A stretch of DNA of 22,515 bases, from NCBI GenBank assembly GCA_035470525.1, contig DATIQT010000046.1, positions 1 through 22,515 of the forward strand. The letters run 5' to 3'. Shown here one piece after another: positions 15,099 through 21,353 of the stretch. Under the pieces are notes generated by a model, which saw only the letters and a list, made by a program, of their open reading frames with translations, had not been told where the DNA came from and searched no databases. Position 1 is the first letter of the stretch. The number at the start of each line of letters is the position of its first letter. The stretch is from CALXSC01 sp035470525. GTDB lineage: Bacteria; Pseudomonadota; Alphaproteobacteria; Rickettsiales; UBA1997. The translations under genes were made by a program, and so were the position numbers.

Positions 15099-16070
15099 TC
15101 ATATGATTAAATCGTCACAATCTTCATCTCGTTTTTGTTTCATATACTGCATTTGTCTTCGTTTATAGTAGTCTTCAATCTTGATGAACTTTTCTCTGAA
15201 ACTTTTTCCGCTCTCTATAACTGGTTTGTATTTGTCTTCATAGTCTATGTCTGCATTAAGAGTGTTTATGATTAAGAACATGCTGTATATTGCATTCTCA
15301 CTTCCCCTTGCTGATTCTAAAGTTTTATAAAGTTTACTTATTTCTGTTGTCCAATTAGATAACTGGCTATTTGTTATGTTTATTCTTTTTTGTGTTTCTA
15401 TAAGTTGTTTGATTCTGTTGGCTATTTCTGTAAATTGTGGATATAATGGGTCAGATTGTTGAAGTTCTTTTTTTGATGGTTTTGGAATTACTGAATTTTC
15501 AGTTTTTTGATTTTCAAAATCTTCTTTTAGTATTTTTTCTTTATTTGTTCTTACTTCTTTGTTCTTACTTATTTTGTTCTTATTATATGTCATGGTGTTT
15601 TCGGTATCACTAGTGGTGGTGTTTTCGGGGTCACTGGCGGTGGTGATTTCAATAGGACTAGTTATTAAGTTTTCACAGTCACTTGTTGTATTGTTTTCAG
15701 TAGTACTTGTTGTTGGATTTTCTTGTATTTTTTCTTCTTTTTTTAGTTCTATTTCTTCCTTTAGTAAATCTTCAATTCTTTTGAAGTTAATATCATAATA
15801 ATTCCTTGCCGGACATCCTTTCTTTACTATGAATATTAAGTTGTTATCTTTTAAAAACTTAAGACTACTATTTAATGAATATTCAGTTAGTCTTGTATCA
15901 TTCAGTATATTTTCTTTTGTATAGAAGAACTCTTCCTTGAAGAATTTATATTTGTCTATAAAAAAACTAAGTAAAAAGCTATTTTCTAAACCTATTAGTT
16001 TTACAAGCTTTTTATTTAAAGTGTAATAACCGTCTTGAGATAGTAATTCTAATATTAAATCTTTAAACAT
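15099..16070 (-). CDS. Replication-initiator-like winged-HTH protein, left copy
   Basis: 323 aa. Residues about 20-98 resemble the N-terminal winged HTH of phage and plasmid replication proteins: K-L-I-G-L-E-N-S-F-L-L, FFYTKENILNDTRLTEYSLN, L-K-F-L-K-D-N-N-L-I, then the wing V-K-K-G-C-P-A-R-N-Y-Y-D-I-N-F. The G-x-P-x-x-Y-Y wing is typical of replisome-organiser or DnaD-like N-termini. Next come a Lys/Glu spacer, five 8-residue Thr/Ser/Asn/Glu repeats (119-158), and a C-terminal helical domain (about 215-323) identical in style to the right copy. It carries about 24 residues (after K-I-L-K-E) that the right copy lacks. Its start lies 3 nt after the preceding gene, so the two are coupled. It probably binds the repeat-rich centre or recruits helicase; function inferred. 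Confidence 0.65.
   Translation of the reverse strand: MFKDLILELLSQDGYYTLNKKLVKLIGLENSFLLSFFIDKYKFFKEEFFYTKENILNDTRLTEYSLNSSLKFLKDNNLIFIVKKGCPARNYYDINFKRIEDLLKEEIELKKEEKIQENPTTSTTENNTTSDCENLITSPIEITTASDPENTTTSDTENTMTYNKNKISKNKEVRTNKEKILKEDFENQKTENSVIPKPSKKELQQSDPLYPQFTEIANRIKQLIETQKRINITNSQLSNWTTEISKLYKTLESARGSENAIYSMFLIINTLNADIDYEDKYKPVIESGKSFREKFIKIEDYYKRRQMQYMKQKRDEDCDDLII
15597..15716 (-). repeat. Tandem 24-bp coding repeats, five units
   Basis: Five units of 8 codons encode P-T-T-S-T-T-E-N, N-T-T-S-D-C-E-N, L-I-T-S-P-I-E-I, T-T-A-S-D-P-E-N and T-T-T-S-D-T-E-N, followed by a degenerate T-M-T-Y-N-K-N-K. The consensus is x-x-T-S-x-x-E-N. The right-arm gene has six units, so the array has gained or lost a unit since duplication. 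Confidence 0.9.
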
Positions 16071-16073
16071 AGT

Positions 16074-16586
16074 TTACCTCTTTGCTTTTTTGTTGATTAA
16101 TGTAGTCTGCAGTAATGTAAATCTTTTCTTAACCTGCGGTCTGTCTGTTATATCTGAGATACTTCTATAGAACTCAACCTTTATGATTAATCCATTGTCT
16201 TCTATGTATTCTGTGAGATTATCTTCATTGTATTTGTCTAATTCTACTAATGGTTCAGAATTGAAGTAATCTATTGCTTTCTTATATGCTGATTCAATAG
16301 TAGTTTTATATTTTAGTTCTATGACACCATCTATCCACTTTTTTCTGTAGTTAGCTTTTTCAAACTCAATGGATGCTTGTTCTTGTATTTGAAAGAGTTC
16401 CTTTGCCGAGAAAGTGAGGAGTTTGGAGATAGAAGTTTTATCTAAAATGTTTAAATCAACAACATGCTGTTTTTTATCAGTATCAATATTGTATGTTTTA
16501 GCTTTTTCATTTTTGATATTGATTTTTTCATTACTTGTATTGACATTACTAGTAGTATTAATATTTTTGCATTCATCTGATGCCAT
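16074..16586 (-). CDS. Conserved hypothetical protein of the duplicated block (170 aa), left copy
   Basis: Not recognised. The first ~45 residues are Asn/Lys/Thr-rich and unlike the right copy. The rest (from D-L-N-I-L-D-K-T) is nearly identical to it: about 8 differences in ~126 positions. Visible segments are L-L-T-F-S-A-K-E-L-F-Q-I-Q-E-Q-A, R-K-K-W-I-D-G-V-I-E-L-K-Y and N-G-L-I-I-K-V-E-F-Y-R-S-I-S-D-I. It is predicted alpha/beta and cytosolic. No Shine-Dalgarno is seen; instead a conserved box lies exactly 37 nt upstream in both arms, suggesting a very short leader. It is the first gene after the sigma gene and is followed closely by the replication-like gene, so it probably heads that operon. 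Confidence 0.65.
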   Translation of the reverse strand: MASDECKNINTTSNVNTSNEKINIKNEKAKTYNIDTDKKQHVVDLNILDKTSISKLLTFSAKELFQIQEQASIEFEKANYRKKWIDGVIELKYKTTIESAYKKAIDYFNSEPLVELDKYNEDNLTEYIEDNGLIIKVEFYRSISDITDRPQVKKRFTLLQTTLINKKAKR

Positions 16587-16623
16587 AAATTATATAATTT
16601 TATTAAACTATATATTCTATACA

Positions 16624-16641
16624 AACGAGATCAAAAAGTGT
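16624..16641 (-). promoter_or_regulatory. Conserved ACACTTT-N4-TCTCGTT box, left copy
   Basis: Read on the minus strand this is ACACTTT-TTGA-TCTCGTT, 37 nt before the ATG of the 170-aa gene. The right arm has the same two heptamers with the same 4-nt spacer length and the same 37-nt distance, while flanking bases differ. Candidate promoter element for the element's own sigma factor, or an activator site. The gap 16587-16682 holds nothing else recognisable apart from a shared AAAAAATATTTTAAAAA run. Confidence 0.55.
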
Positions 16642-16682
16642 TACCCTGTTTTTTTAAAATATTTTTTATTTACTTTTTAACT

Positions 16683-17285
16683 CTATAAATCCCAATCTTT
16701 ATCAATTCCACATTTCTCAAAAATTGATTTAATTTTATGTATTTTTTGATATATTGTTTTTCTGGAGATGTTTAACTTTTTGGAGATATCTGAAACATTA
16801 TCAGTTTGTAAATATCTACATATATCTTTTAAGTCATTTGGTAAATCTTCAATAGCTTTTGTAATTTTTTCTTTTGTCTTTTGCTTGCAGTATGTTTCAA
16901 ATGTATTAGACTTATCATCTTGAATAAAGTCTATTATTTCTGATTCATTAATTTGCTCATTATTATTTTGTCTTGATGAATTTGTTATTGAATCATTTAA
17001 CGATACTTTAGAAATATACTTACTTTCTCTAATAGCTTTACTCTTTAGATTCTTATAAATATTTTCCATTATAATTGAGATCCAATGTTTCTCTGAAGAT
17101 TTGTTTAGATCATAAGGATACCTTTTTATTTGATACAAAAAAAGAGCAAGTATTTCTTGCTCTAAATCATCTGCCTCATAAAAAGAATAGCACTTATCAT
17201 TAATTAATTTTAGTGCATAAAATTTAGCACTGCTTTGGGCATAAGAAACAATGCCTTCAGCAGTGCTGACTTTTTTCAATGTCAT
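16683..17285 (-). CDS. Small sigma-70-like factor, left copy
   Basis: 200 aa. Sigma region 2 is visible near the N-terminus (Y-E-A-D-D-L-E-Q-E-I-L-A-L-F-L at 36-50, continuing W-I-S-I-I-M-E-N-I-Y as the region 2.3/2.4 helix). Region 4 lies at the C-terminus (L-P-N-D-L-K-D-I-C-R-Y-L, then N-V-S-D-I-S-K-K-L-N-I-S-R-K-T-I-Y-Q-K-I-H at 163-183), a recognisable HTH for the -35 element. The two are joined by an acidic/Asn linker and no region 3 is seen. This resembles ECF-like or phage-encoded factors. No anti-sigma gene is adjacent. The gene has no Shine-Dalgarno but has a large dyad over its TATAAT, suggesting autoregulation. It is much more diverged from its right-arm partner than the neighbouring genes. 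Confidence 0.8.
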   Translation of the reverse strand: MTLKKVSTAEGIVSYAQSSAKFYALKLINDKCYSFYEADDLEQEILALFLYQIKRYPYDLNKSSEKHWISIIMENIYKNLKSKAIRESKYISKVSLNDSITNSSRQNNNEQINESEIIDFIQDDKSNTFETYCKQKTKEKITKAIEDLPNDLKDICRYLQTDNVSDISKKLNISRKTIYQKIHKIKSIFEKCGIDKDWDL

Positions 17286-17293
17286 AACAACTT

Positions 17294-17329
17294 ACCTATA
17301 ATTATTTAAAATGGTTAGTAATTATAGGT
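17294..17329 (-). promoter_or_regulatory. Dyad overlapping the -10 of the left sigma gene
   Basis: ACCTATAATTA (17294-17304) and TAATTATAGGT (17319-17329) are an exact 11-bp inverted repeat. On the minus strand the upstream half carries a consensus TATAAT (17326-17321) within GCAACCTATAATTA, a 14-mer shared exactly with the right sigma gene. The dyad ends 8 nt before the ATG, so it can act as an operator or as a leader hairpin. No good -35 is seen. Confidence 0.6.
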
Positions 17330-17389
17330 TGCATCTATGAGGAAAAAAATAAAAGGAAAAATTTGGATTAGAATTTTAGTTTAAAAGGT

Positions 17390-17420
17390 TGTATAAAAAG
17401 ATATAATATCTTTTTATACA
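17390..17420. repeat. 31-bp palindrome
   Basis: TGTATAAAAAGATAT (17390-17404) is followed by one A and then its exact reverse complement (17406-17420): a 15-bp stem with a single central base. It is the longest perfect dyad in the window and the centre of the leftward sigma upstream region. It may be a dimeric protein site, a cruciform or a hairpin origin element. It has no counterpart seen beside the right sigma gene. Confidence 0.7.
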
Positions 17421-17454
17421 TTGTATTTTCAATGATTGCTACTAATCGTACTTT

Positions 17455-17500
17455 AAAGTTAGAAAACGATATTGCTTTACCATTTTGTTATTCTAACTTT
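17455..17500. repeat. Inverted repeat AAAGTTAGAA/TTCTAACTTT
   Basis: A perfect 10-bp inverted repeat (17455-17464 and 17491-17500) with a 26-nt loop. The core AAAGTTAG recurs at 17829-17836 and 18040-18047, giving four copies in the centre, one of them inverted. Confidence 0.55.
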
Positions 17501-17519
17501 TTAAACAAGTTAATTTTTA

Positions 17520-17603
17520 GTTGTAAAAAGAGAGCAATTAGAATTGTAATAATTAATCCACCACCATAAAACCAAAAACTAAACTTTCTCAATTTTTTAC
17601 AAC
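17520..17603. repeat. Long-range inverted repeat GTTGTAAAAA/TTTTTACAAC
   Basis: A perfect 10-bp inverted repeat (17520-17529 and 17594-17603) encloses 64 nt that includes a purine stretch GAGAG and a CTTTCTC stretch able to extend the pairing. A structured RNA or a protein-binding dyad is possible; nothing more specific is visible. Confidence 0.35.
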
Positions 17604-17716
17604 CAAATTTTAACCCCACAATTCAAGGGCTTCGGCAGTCTTCAAACTTAACTTTACTTTTTATTTTCTAATCGTTTTTTTACTCTTTTTTCTCTCAAAA
17701 TGGGAGTTTTCTCTAG

Positions 17717-17764
17717 CGAACTGAACTTGAGTTTTTAATTTCAAAAAATTTCAAGTTCAGTTTG
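17717..17764. repeat. Large hairpin carrying inverted AGTTCAGT repeats
   Basis: AACTGAACTTGA (17719-17730) and TCAAGTTCAGTT (17751-17762) pair perfectly over 12 bp, extended by one G-T and one C-G pair at 17717-17718/17763-17764. The loop has T5 facing A5, which could lengthen the stem. Each arm contains one AGTTCAGT iteron copy. Confidence 0.65.
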
Positions 17765-18097
17765 AATGGTTAAGCAAGCATTAAATTTATTACATTTAGT
17801 CAAGTACACTTGATATAGAAGATTTAAAAAAGTTAGTTATCTACATTGTCCTAGAGCATAAGGGACATAATTACTAACTCATTATTTAAGTGAACTATTG
17901 AAAATATTTAATTAATTTATAATGAACTTAACTTGTGAGTAAGTAATTTTTTGTTTAAATTTTTGTAAAGATAGGAAGAGACCGACAACTAACTTGTTGA
18001 AAGTTCAGTAAAAATACATAAAAATTCTTTCCTTGAGAAAAAGTTAGTGATGTTATTCTCCCTACTGGATAAGAAAGGTATAAACAAAAAGTTCAGT
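17720..18097. repeat. Iteron-like AGTTCAGT repeats (four copies)
   Basis: Exact copies: inverted at 17720-17727, direct at 17754-17761, 18002-18009 and 18090-18097. For a mixed 8-mer in DNA this AT-rich, four copies in 380 bp is far above chance by a rough composition estimate (well under one expected). Clusters of short repeats beside a replication gene are typical of iteron origins. Confidence 0.45.
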
Positions 18098-18206
18098 TTG
18101 TGATTAAGTCTTATTTTTCAATAATATTTTGTAATAATTAACTTTTGTATTTTAACACAACTTTTATTACTCTTTTTCTTTTAAAAAAGTTTCAAGAGTA
18201 GCAACC

Positions 18207-18236
18207 TATAATTAATAAAATCATTTTATTAATTAT
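18207..18236 (+). promoter_or_regulatory. Dyad overlapping the -10 of the right sigma gene
   Basis: ATAATTAATAAAA (18208-18220), a TCA loop, then the exact reverse complement (18224-18236): a 13-bp stem ending 12 nt before the ATG. A consensus TATAAT lies at 18207-18212 inside the shared 14-mer GCAACCTATAATTA (from 18201). Upstream, TACTCTT (18168-18174) pairs with AAGAGTA (18194-18200). The palindrome differs from the left one in sequence, yet both keep TATAAT in the upstream half. Confidence 0.6.
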
Positions 18237-18248
18237 CAGCAAGTTGTT

Positions 18249-18839
18249 ATGAAACTAACCAAAGTCAACACTACTGTTGACATAGATTCCTATGTTATAA
18301 ACAGTGCAAAGTATTATTCCCTAAAGCTAGTCAGAAAGGGATATTATAGCTTTTATGAAACAGATGATTTAGAGCAAGAAATACTTGCTCTTTTTTTGTG
18401 CCAAATAAAAAAGTATAAGTATGACAAATCCAAATCATCTTATAAAAATTGGGTATCAATTCTAATGGAAAACATTTTCAAGGAATTGATCAGAAAATCA
18501 AAAATACATAAAAAGTATTTTTCAAAAGTATCTCTTAATGATGCAACAAATACTTCTGAAAATAATTCCACAGAGAATAATTCATCAGAAATTATAGATT
18601 TAATTGAAGATACAAATGCAAATACATTTGAAGAGTATTATAAATCAACAAGAGACAAAAAGTTATTACAAGTAATCAATAATCTTCCAGATGATTTAAA
18701 AGAACTATGCAGGTTATTACAAGATAAAAATGTAACAGATATTGCAAAAGAGTTAAAAATCTCAAGAGATACTGTATACAGCAAAATACATAAAATCAGA
18801 AAAATATTTAAAGAGAATGGAATAGATGGTTGGGAATAG
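18249..18839 (+). CDS. Small sigma-70-like factor, right copy
   Basis: 196 aa, paralogue of the leftward factor ending at 16683. Region 2 is the best-conserved part (Y-E-T-D-D-L-E-Q-E-I-L-A-L-F-L), followed by W-V-S-I-L-M-E-N-I-F. Region 4 is N-V-T-D-I-A-K-E-L-K-I-S-R-D-T-V-Y-S-K-I-H-K-I-R from about 161. Overall identity with the left copy is about 55-60% by eye; the recognition helix differs at several positions (S-R-K-T-I-Y-Q versus S-R-D-T-V-Y-S), so specificities may have drifted. It has no Shine-Dalgarno; the ATG is placed by homology with the left copy and lies 12 nt from the end of the dyad. The gap 18840-18994 to the next gene shows only the promoter-like box at 18940. Confidence 0.8.
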   Translation: MKLTKVNTTVDIDSYVINSAKYYSLKLVRKGYYSFYETDDLEQEILALFLCQIKKYKYDKSKSSYKNWVSILMENIFKELIRKSKIHKKYFSKVSLNDATNTSENNSTENNSSEIIDLIEDTNANTFEEYYKSTRDKKLLQVINNLPDDLKELCRLLQDKNVTDIAKELKISRDTVYSKIHKIRKIFKENGIDGWE

Positions 18840-18939
18840 AACAAAAAGTAAAAAAATGAATAAATAAGAAACATAAGAAAAACCAGATAGGAAAGATAAA
18901 ATTAAAATAAAACTAAAAAATATTTTAAAAATATTTCCG

Positions 18940-18957
18940 ACACTTTCCATTCTCGTT
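18940..18957 (+). promoter_or_regulatory. Conserved ACACTTT-N4-TCTCGTT box, right copy
   Basis: ACACTTT-CCAT-TCTCGTT, 37 nt upstream of the ATG at 18995, mirroring 16624-16641 in heptamers, spacer length and distance. Both copies are followed 17 nt after CTCGTT by a TTAAT-type AT-rich segment that could be a -10. Confidence 0.55.
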
Positions 18958-18994
18958 CACATCAAATAAATAGTATTAATATTTATTATTTATC

Positions 18995-19447
18995 ATGAAT
19001 GAAAATAAAATAAAAAATGAAAAAGAAACTTTAAAAGATAACAAACCAAATTCCAAAACCATTGATTTAAATCTTTTAGATAAAACCCCAATCTCCAAAC
19101 TCCTCACTTTCTCGGCAAAGGAACTCTTTCAAATTCAAGAACAAGCCTCTTTAGAATTTGAAAAAGCTAACTACAGAAAGAAATGGATAGATGGTGTTAT
19201 AGAGCTAAAGTATAAGGCAACTATTGAATCAGCATATAAAAAAGCAATAGCTTATTTCAATTCTGAACCATTAGTAGAGTTAGACAAATATAATGAAGAT
19301 AATCTCACAGAATACATAGAAGACAATGGATTAATCATAAAGGTTGAGTTCTATAGAAGTATCTCAGACATAACAGACAGACCACAGGTTAAGAAAAGAT
19401 TTACATTACTGCAGGCTACATCAATCAACAAAAAATCAAAGAGGTAA
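18995..19447 (+). CDS. Conserved hypothetical protein of the duplicated block (150 aa), right copy
   Basis: Counterpart of 16074-16586. The N-terminal ~25 residues (Lys/Glu/Asn-rich) are unrelated to the left copy and shorter. From D-L-N-L-L-D-K-T onward it is about 94% identical. Such a sharp step from unrelated to near-identical within one gene suggests recombination or gene conversion between arms. Function unknown. No Shine-Dalgarno was seen before the ATG, as in the left copy. The next gene starts 3 nt after the stop, with AGAGGT as its ribosome site overlapping this gene's end. Confidence 0.65.
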   Translation: MNENKIKNEKETLKDNKPNSKTIDLNLLDKTPISKLLTFSAKELFQIQEQASLEFEKANYRKKWIDGVIELKYKATIESAYKKAIAYFNSEPLVELDKYNEDNLTEYIEDNGLIIKVEFYRSISDITDRPQVKKRFTLLQATSINKKSKR

Positions 19448-19450
19448 ATC

Positions 19451-20377
19451 ATGCTTAAAGATTTAATACTTGAACTACTATCTCAAGATGGTTATTACAC
19501 TTTAAATAAAAAGCTTGTAAAATTAATAGGTTTAGAAAACAGCTTTCTACTTAGTTTTTTTATAGATAAATATAAATTCTTCAAGGAAGAGTTCTTCTAT
19601 ACAAAAGAAAACATACTAAATGATACAAGACTAACAGAATACTCATTAAATAGTAGTTTAAAGTTCTTAAAAGATAATGAATTAATATTCATAGTAAAGA
19701 AAGGATGTCCGGCAAGGAATTATTATGATATCAACTTCAAAAGAATTGAAGATTTACTAAACAAAGAAATAGAAATAAAAAAAGAAGAAAAGACACAAGA
19801 AAATCCAACAACTAGTTCCATTGAAAACAACTCTACAAGTGACTTTGAAAACTTAATAACTAGTTCTGTTGAAAGCACCACCACTAGTAACCCCGAAATC
19901 ACCACCGCCAGTGACCCCGAAAACAACATGACTAGTGATACCGAAAACACCATGACATATAATAAGAACAAAATAAGTAAGAACAAAGAAGTAAGAACAA
20001 ATAAAGAAAAAATACTAAAAGAAAATTCACTATTTCCACAATTTACAGAAATAGCCAATAGAATCAAACAACTTATAGAAACACAAAAGAGAATAAACAT
20101 AACAAATAGCCAATTATCTAATTGGACAACAGAAATAAGCAAACTTTATAAAACTTTAGAATCCGCAAGGGGAAGTGAGAATGCAATATACAGCATGTTC
20201 CTAATCATAAATACCCTTAATGCAGACATTCACTATGAAGACAAATACAAGCCAGTTATAGAAAGCGGAAAGAGTTTCAGAGAAAAATTTATCAAAATTG
20301 AAGACTACTATAAGCGGAGACAAATGCAGTACATGAAACAAAAGCAAGATGAAGATTGCGATGATTTAATCATATAA
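19451..20377 (+). CDS. Replication-initiator-like winged-HTH protein, right copy
   Basis: 308 aa, paralogue of 15099-16070. The winged HTH (about 20-98) is identical but for Asn76 to Glu (D-N-N-L-I to D-N-E-L-I). The linker carries six 8-residue repeats (119-166) rather than five, and about 24 residues after K-I-L-K-E are absent. The C-terminal domain (Q-F-T-E-I-A-N-R-I-K-Q-L onward) is almost identical, including the M-K-Q-K-x-D-E-D-C-D-D-L-I-I ending. Conservation of both folded ends with drift in the linker argues that both proteins are functional. Role by fold and context: origin binding or replisome recruitment. Confidence 0.65.
   Translation: MLKDLILELLSQDGYYTLNKKLVKLIGLENSFLLSFFIDKYKFFKEEFFYTKENILNDTRLTEYSLNSSLKFLKDNELIFIVKKGCPARNYYDINFKRIEDLLNKEIEIKKEEKTQENPTTSSIENNSTSDFENLITSSVESTTTSNPEITTASDPENNMTSDTENTMTYNKNKISKNKEVRTNKEKILKENSLFPQFTEIANRIKQLIETQKRINITNSQLSNWTTEISKLYKTLESARGSENAIYSMFLIINTLNADIHYEDKYKPVIESGKSFREKFIKIEDYYKRRQMQYMKQKQDEDCDDLII
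19805..19948 (+). repeat. Tandem 24-bp coding repeats, six units
   Basis: Units read P-T-T-S-S-I-E-N, N-S-T-S-D-F-E-N, L-I-T-S-S-V-E-S, T-T-T-S-N-P-E-I, T-T-A-S-D-P-E-N and N-M-T-S-D-T-E-N, then a degenerate T-M-T-Y-N-K-N-K. Several units carry the hexamer ACTAGT in phase. One more unit than the left-arm array. Confidence 0.9.
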
Positions 20378-20405
20378 AAAATAATAAAATTTAAAGGAAA
20401 GCAAC

Positions 20406-21332
20406 ATGCAGAATAAAAATACCAAAGAACAAACAATCAAAGAAAAAAAGTCAACTCAACTTCTAATTTGTGATGAAACTAAAACCCAAAATGAAACTGA
20501 AGATAAGCTTCAGACTGAAAAAGACTTAGCAAAATATGATGAAATATTAAGAGGTTATCCAAAGACTAAAACCTACATAACCCAAATATATCTAATCTAC
20601 CCAATATCAAAGAAAGCTATAGAAAAGTTCATAAATGCTAGAATCACAATAGAACATCACTTCAAAGACATTTATCAAGAAAACATAGTCTACGGAATAA
20701 ATCAATGTTTTAGATTTAACAAATCAAGACCTAGTCCAGCACAAGTCGTGGCCATGATTACCGGAGATACTGTAGCGGAATTAAAACATAAAGAGATGGA
20801 TAAACATAAAAATGAGAAAAATGAAGTAGAAAAGTACAAAGAAGCAAAAGACAAATATCAAAACTTAAGAGATGAAGCTTTAAAGCAATACTTTGGAGAA
20901 AATAGAGATAATCAAAATTCAAATCAAAACACAAATTCAACAACCACAAACCAAATAAGACAAAAATTTAAAACTGAATCTCAACCATATTCACACCCAA
21001 ACATGTACCCAACACCAATAGAAATACTTGATGAGATTATGACTGACTTTATATCTATTCAAGCACATATACTTTCATTTGGAACGGCAAAGATTAATGG
21101 TTGCGGAATAGGAATAACAAATCACCTTTCAAAGATTTCAACAAAACCAAGTAATCAATCAACAAGATTATTAGATGATTGCTTTACAATGTATCTACGA
21201 AGCAAACCATTCAGAGATCAAGTCATTAAATCTGGAATAGTTAGAATAGAAATACCTACTGCATTCACAAATTATGTAGAAGATTTAATCGTGAAGCATG
21301 AGATGTATGAGAGAAACAGCAAAAGACATTAA
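20406..21332 (+). CDS. Conserved hypothetical protein of the duplicated block, right copy
   Basis: 308 aa, counterpart of 14168-15061. Nearly identical from E-D-K-L-Q-T-E-K-D-L-A-K-Y-D-E-I-L to the charged coiled-coil-like stretch, and again from Y-P-T-P-I-E to the common C-terminus H-E-M-Y-E-R-N-S-K-R-H. It differs in the N-terminal ~25 residues and in an expanded Asn/Gln/Thr linker after Y-F-G-E-N. The ribosome site AAAGGAAA matches the left copy. Function unknown. Confidence 0.7.
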   Translation: MQNKNTKEQTIKEKKSTQLLICDETKTQNETEDKLQTEKDLAKYDEILRGYPKTKTYITQIYLIYPISKKAIEKFINARITIEHHFKDIYQENIVYGINQCFRFNKSRPSPAQVVAMITGDTVAELKHKEMDKHKNEKNEVEKYKEAKDKYQNLRDEALKQYFGENRDNQNSNQNTNSTTTNQIRQKFKTESQPYSHPNMYPTPIEILDEIMTDFISIQAHILSFGTAKINGCGIGITNHLSKISTKPSNQSTRLLDDCFTMYLRSKPFRDQVIKSGIVRIEIPTAFTNYVEDLIVKHEMYERNSKRH

Positions 21333-21353
21333 AACAACAAATAAAGGAAAATC

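Larger units (their letters stand above)
13642..17285. repeat. Left arm of the inverted duplication
   Basis: Five leftward genes here correspond one-to-one and in mirrored order with 18249-21839: sigma factor, small hypothetical, HTH replication-like protein, hypothetical, DUF6456-like. Protein identity by eye is about 55-60% for the sigma pair and about 90% or more for the other four. Gene order, spacings and ribosome sites are retained. Confidence 0.95.
17286..18248. other. Non-coding centre of the inverted duplication; candidate origin/control region
   Basis: 963 bp between the divergent sigma genes with no convincing ORF. It holds four copies of AGTTCAGT (one inverted), four of AAAGTTAG (one inverted), several long palindromes, two related longer segments (from 17827 and from 18038, both beginning AAAAAGTTAGT), and TTATCTACA at 17837-17845, one mismatch from a DnaA box. 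The only GC-richer patch (17611-17640) contains AAGGGC-TTCG-GC, a small UUCG-capped hairpin. Repeat density next to an initiator-like gene pair fits a plasmid or phage origin; this is inference. Confidence 0.45.

Noticed and set aside
15597..15716. 24-bp repeats as a CRISPR array
   Set aside because: Units are contiguous without spacers, in phase with a reading frame, and encode a protein linker.
15559..15798. Hydrophobic open frame on the plus strand, and a similar one at 19723-20142 on the minus strand
   Set aside because: Both are antisense to the Thr/Ser/Asn/Glu repeat linker of the replication-like genes. Antisense of such codons reads as Val/Leu/Phe/Ser, giving a false membrane protein.
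17611..17642. The GC-richer patch in the centre as a tRNA or known riboswitch
   Set aside because: Only a short UUCG hairpin is present; no cloverleaf, no CCA-like acceptor and no recognisable riboswitch core.
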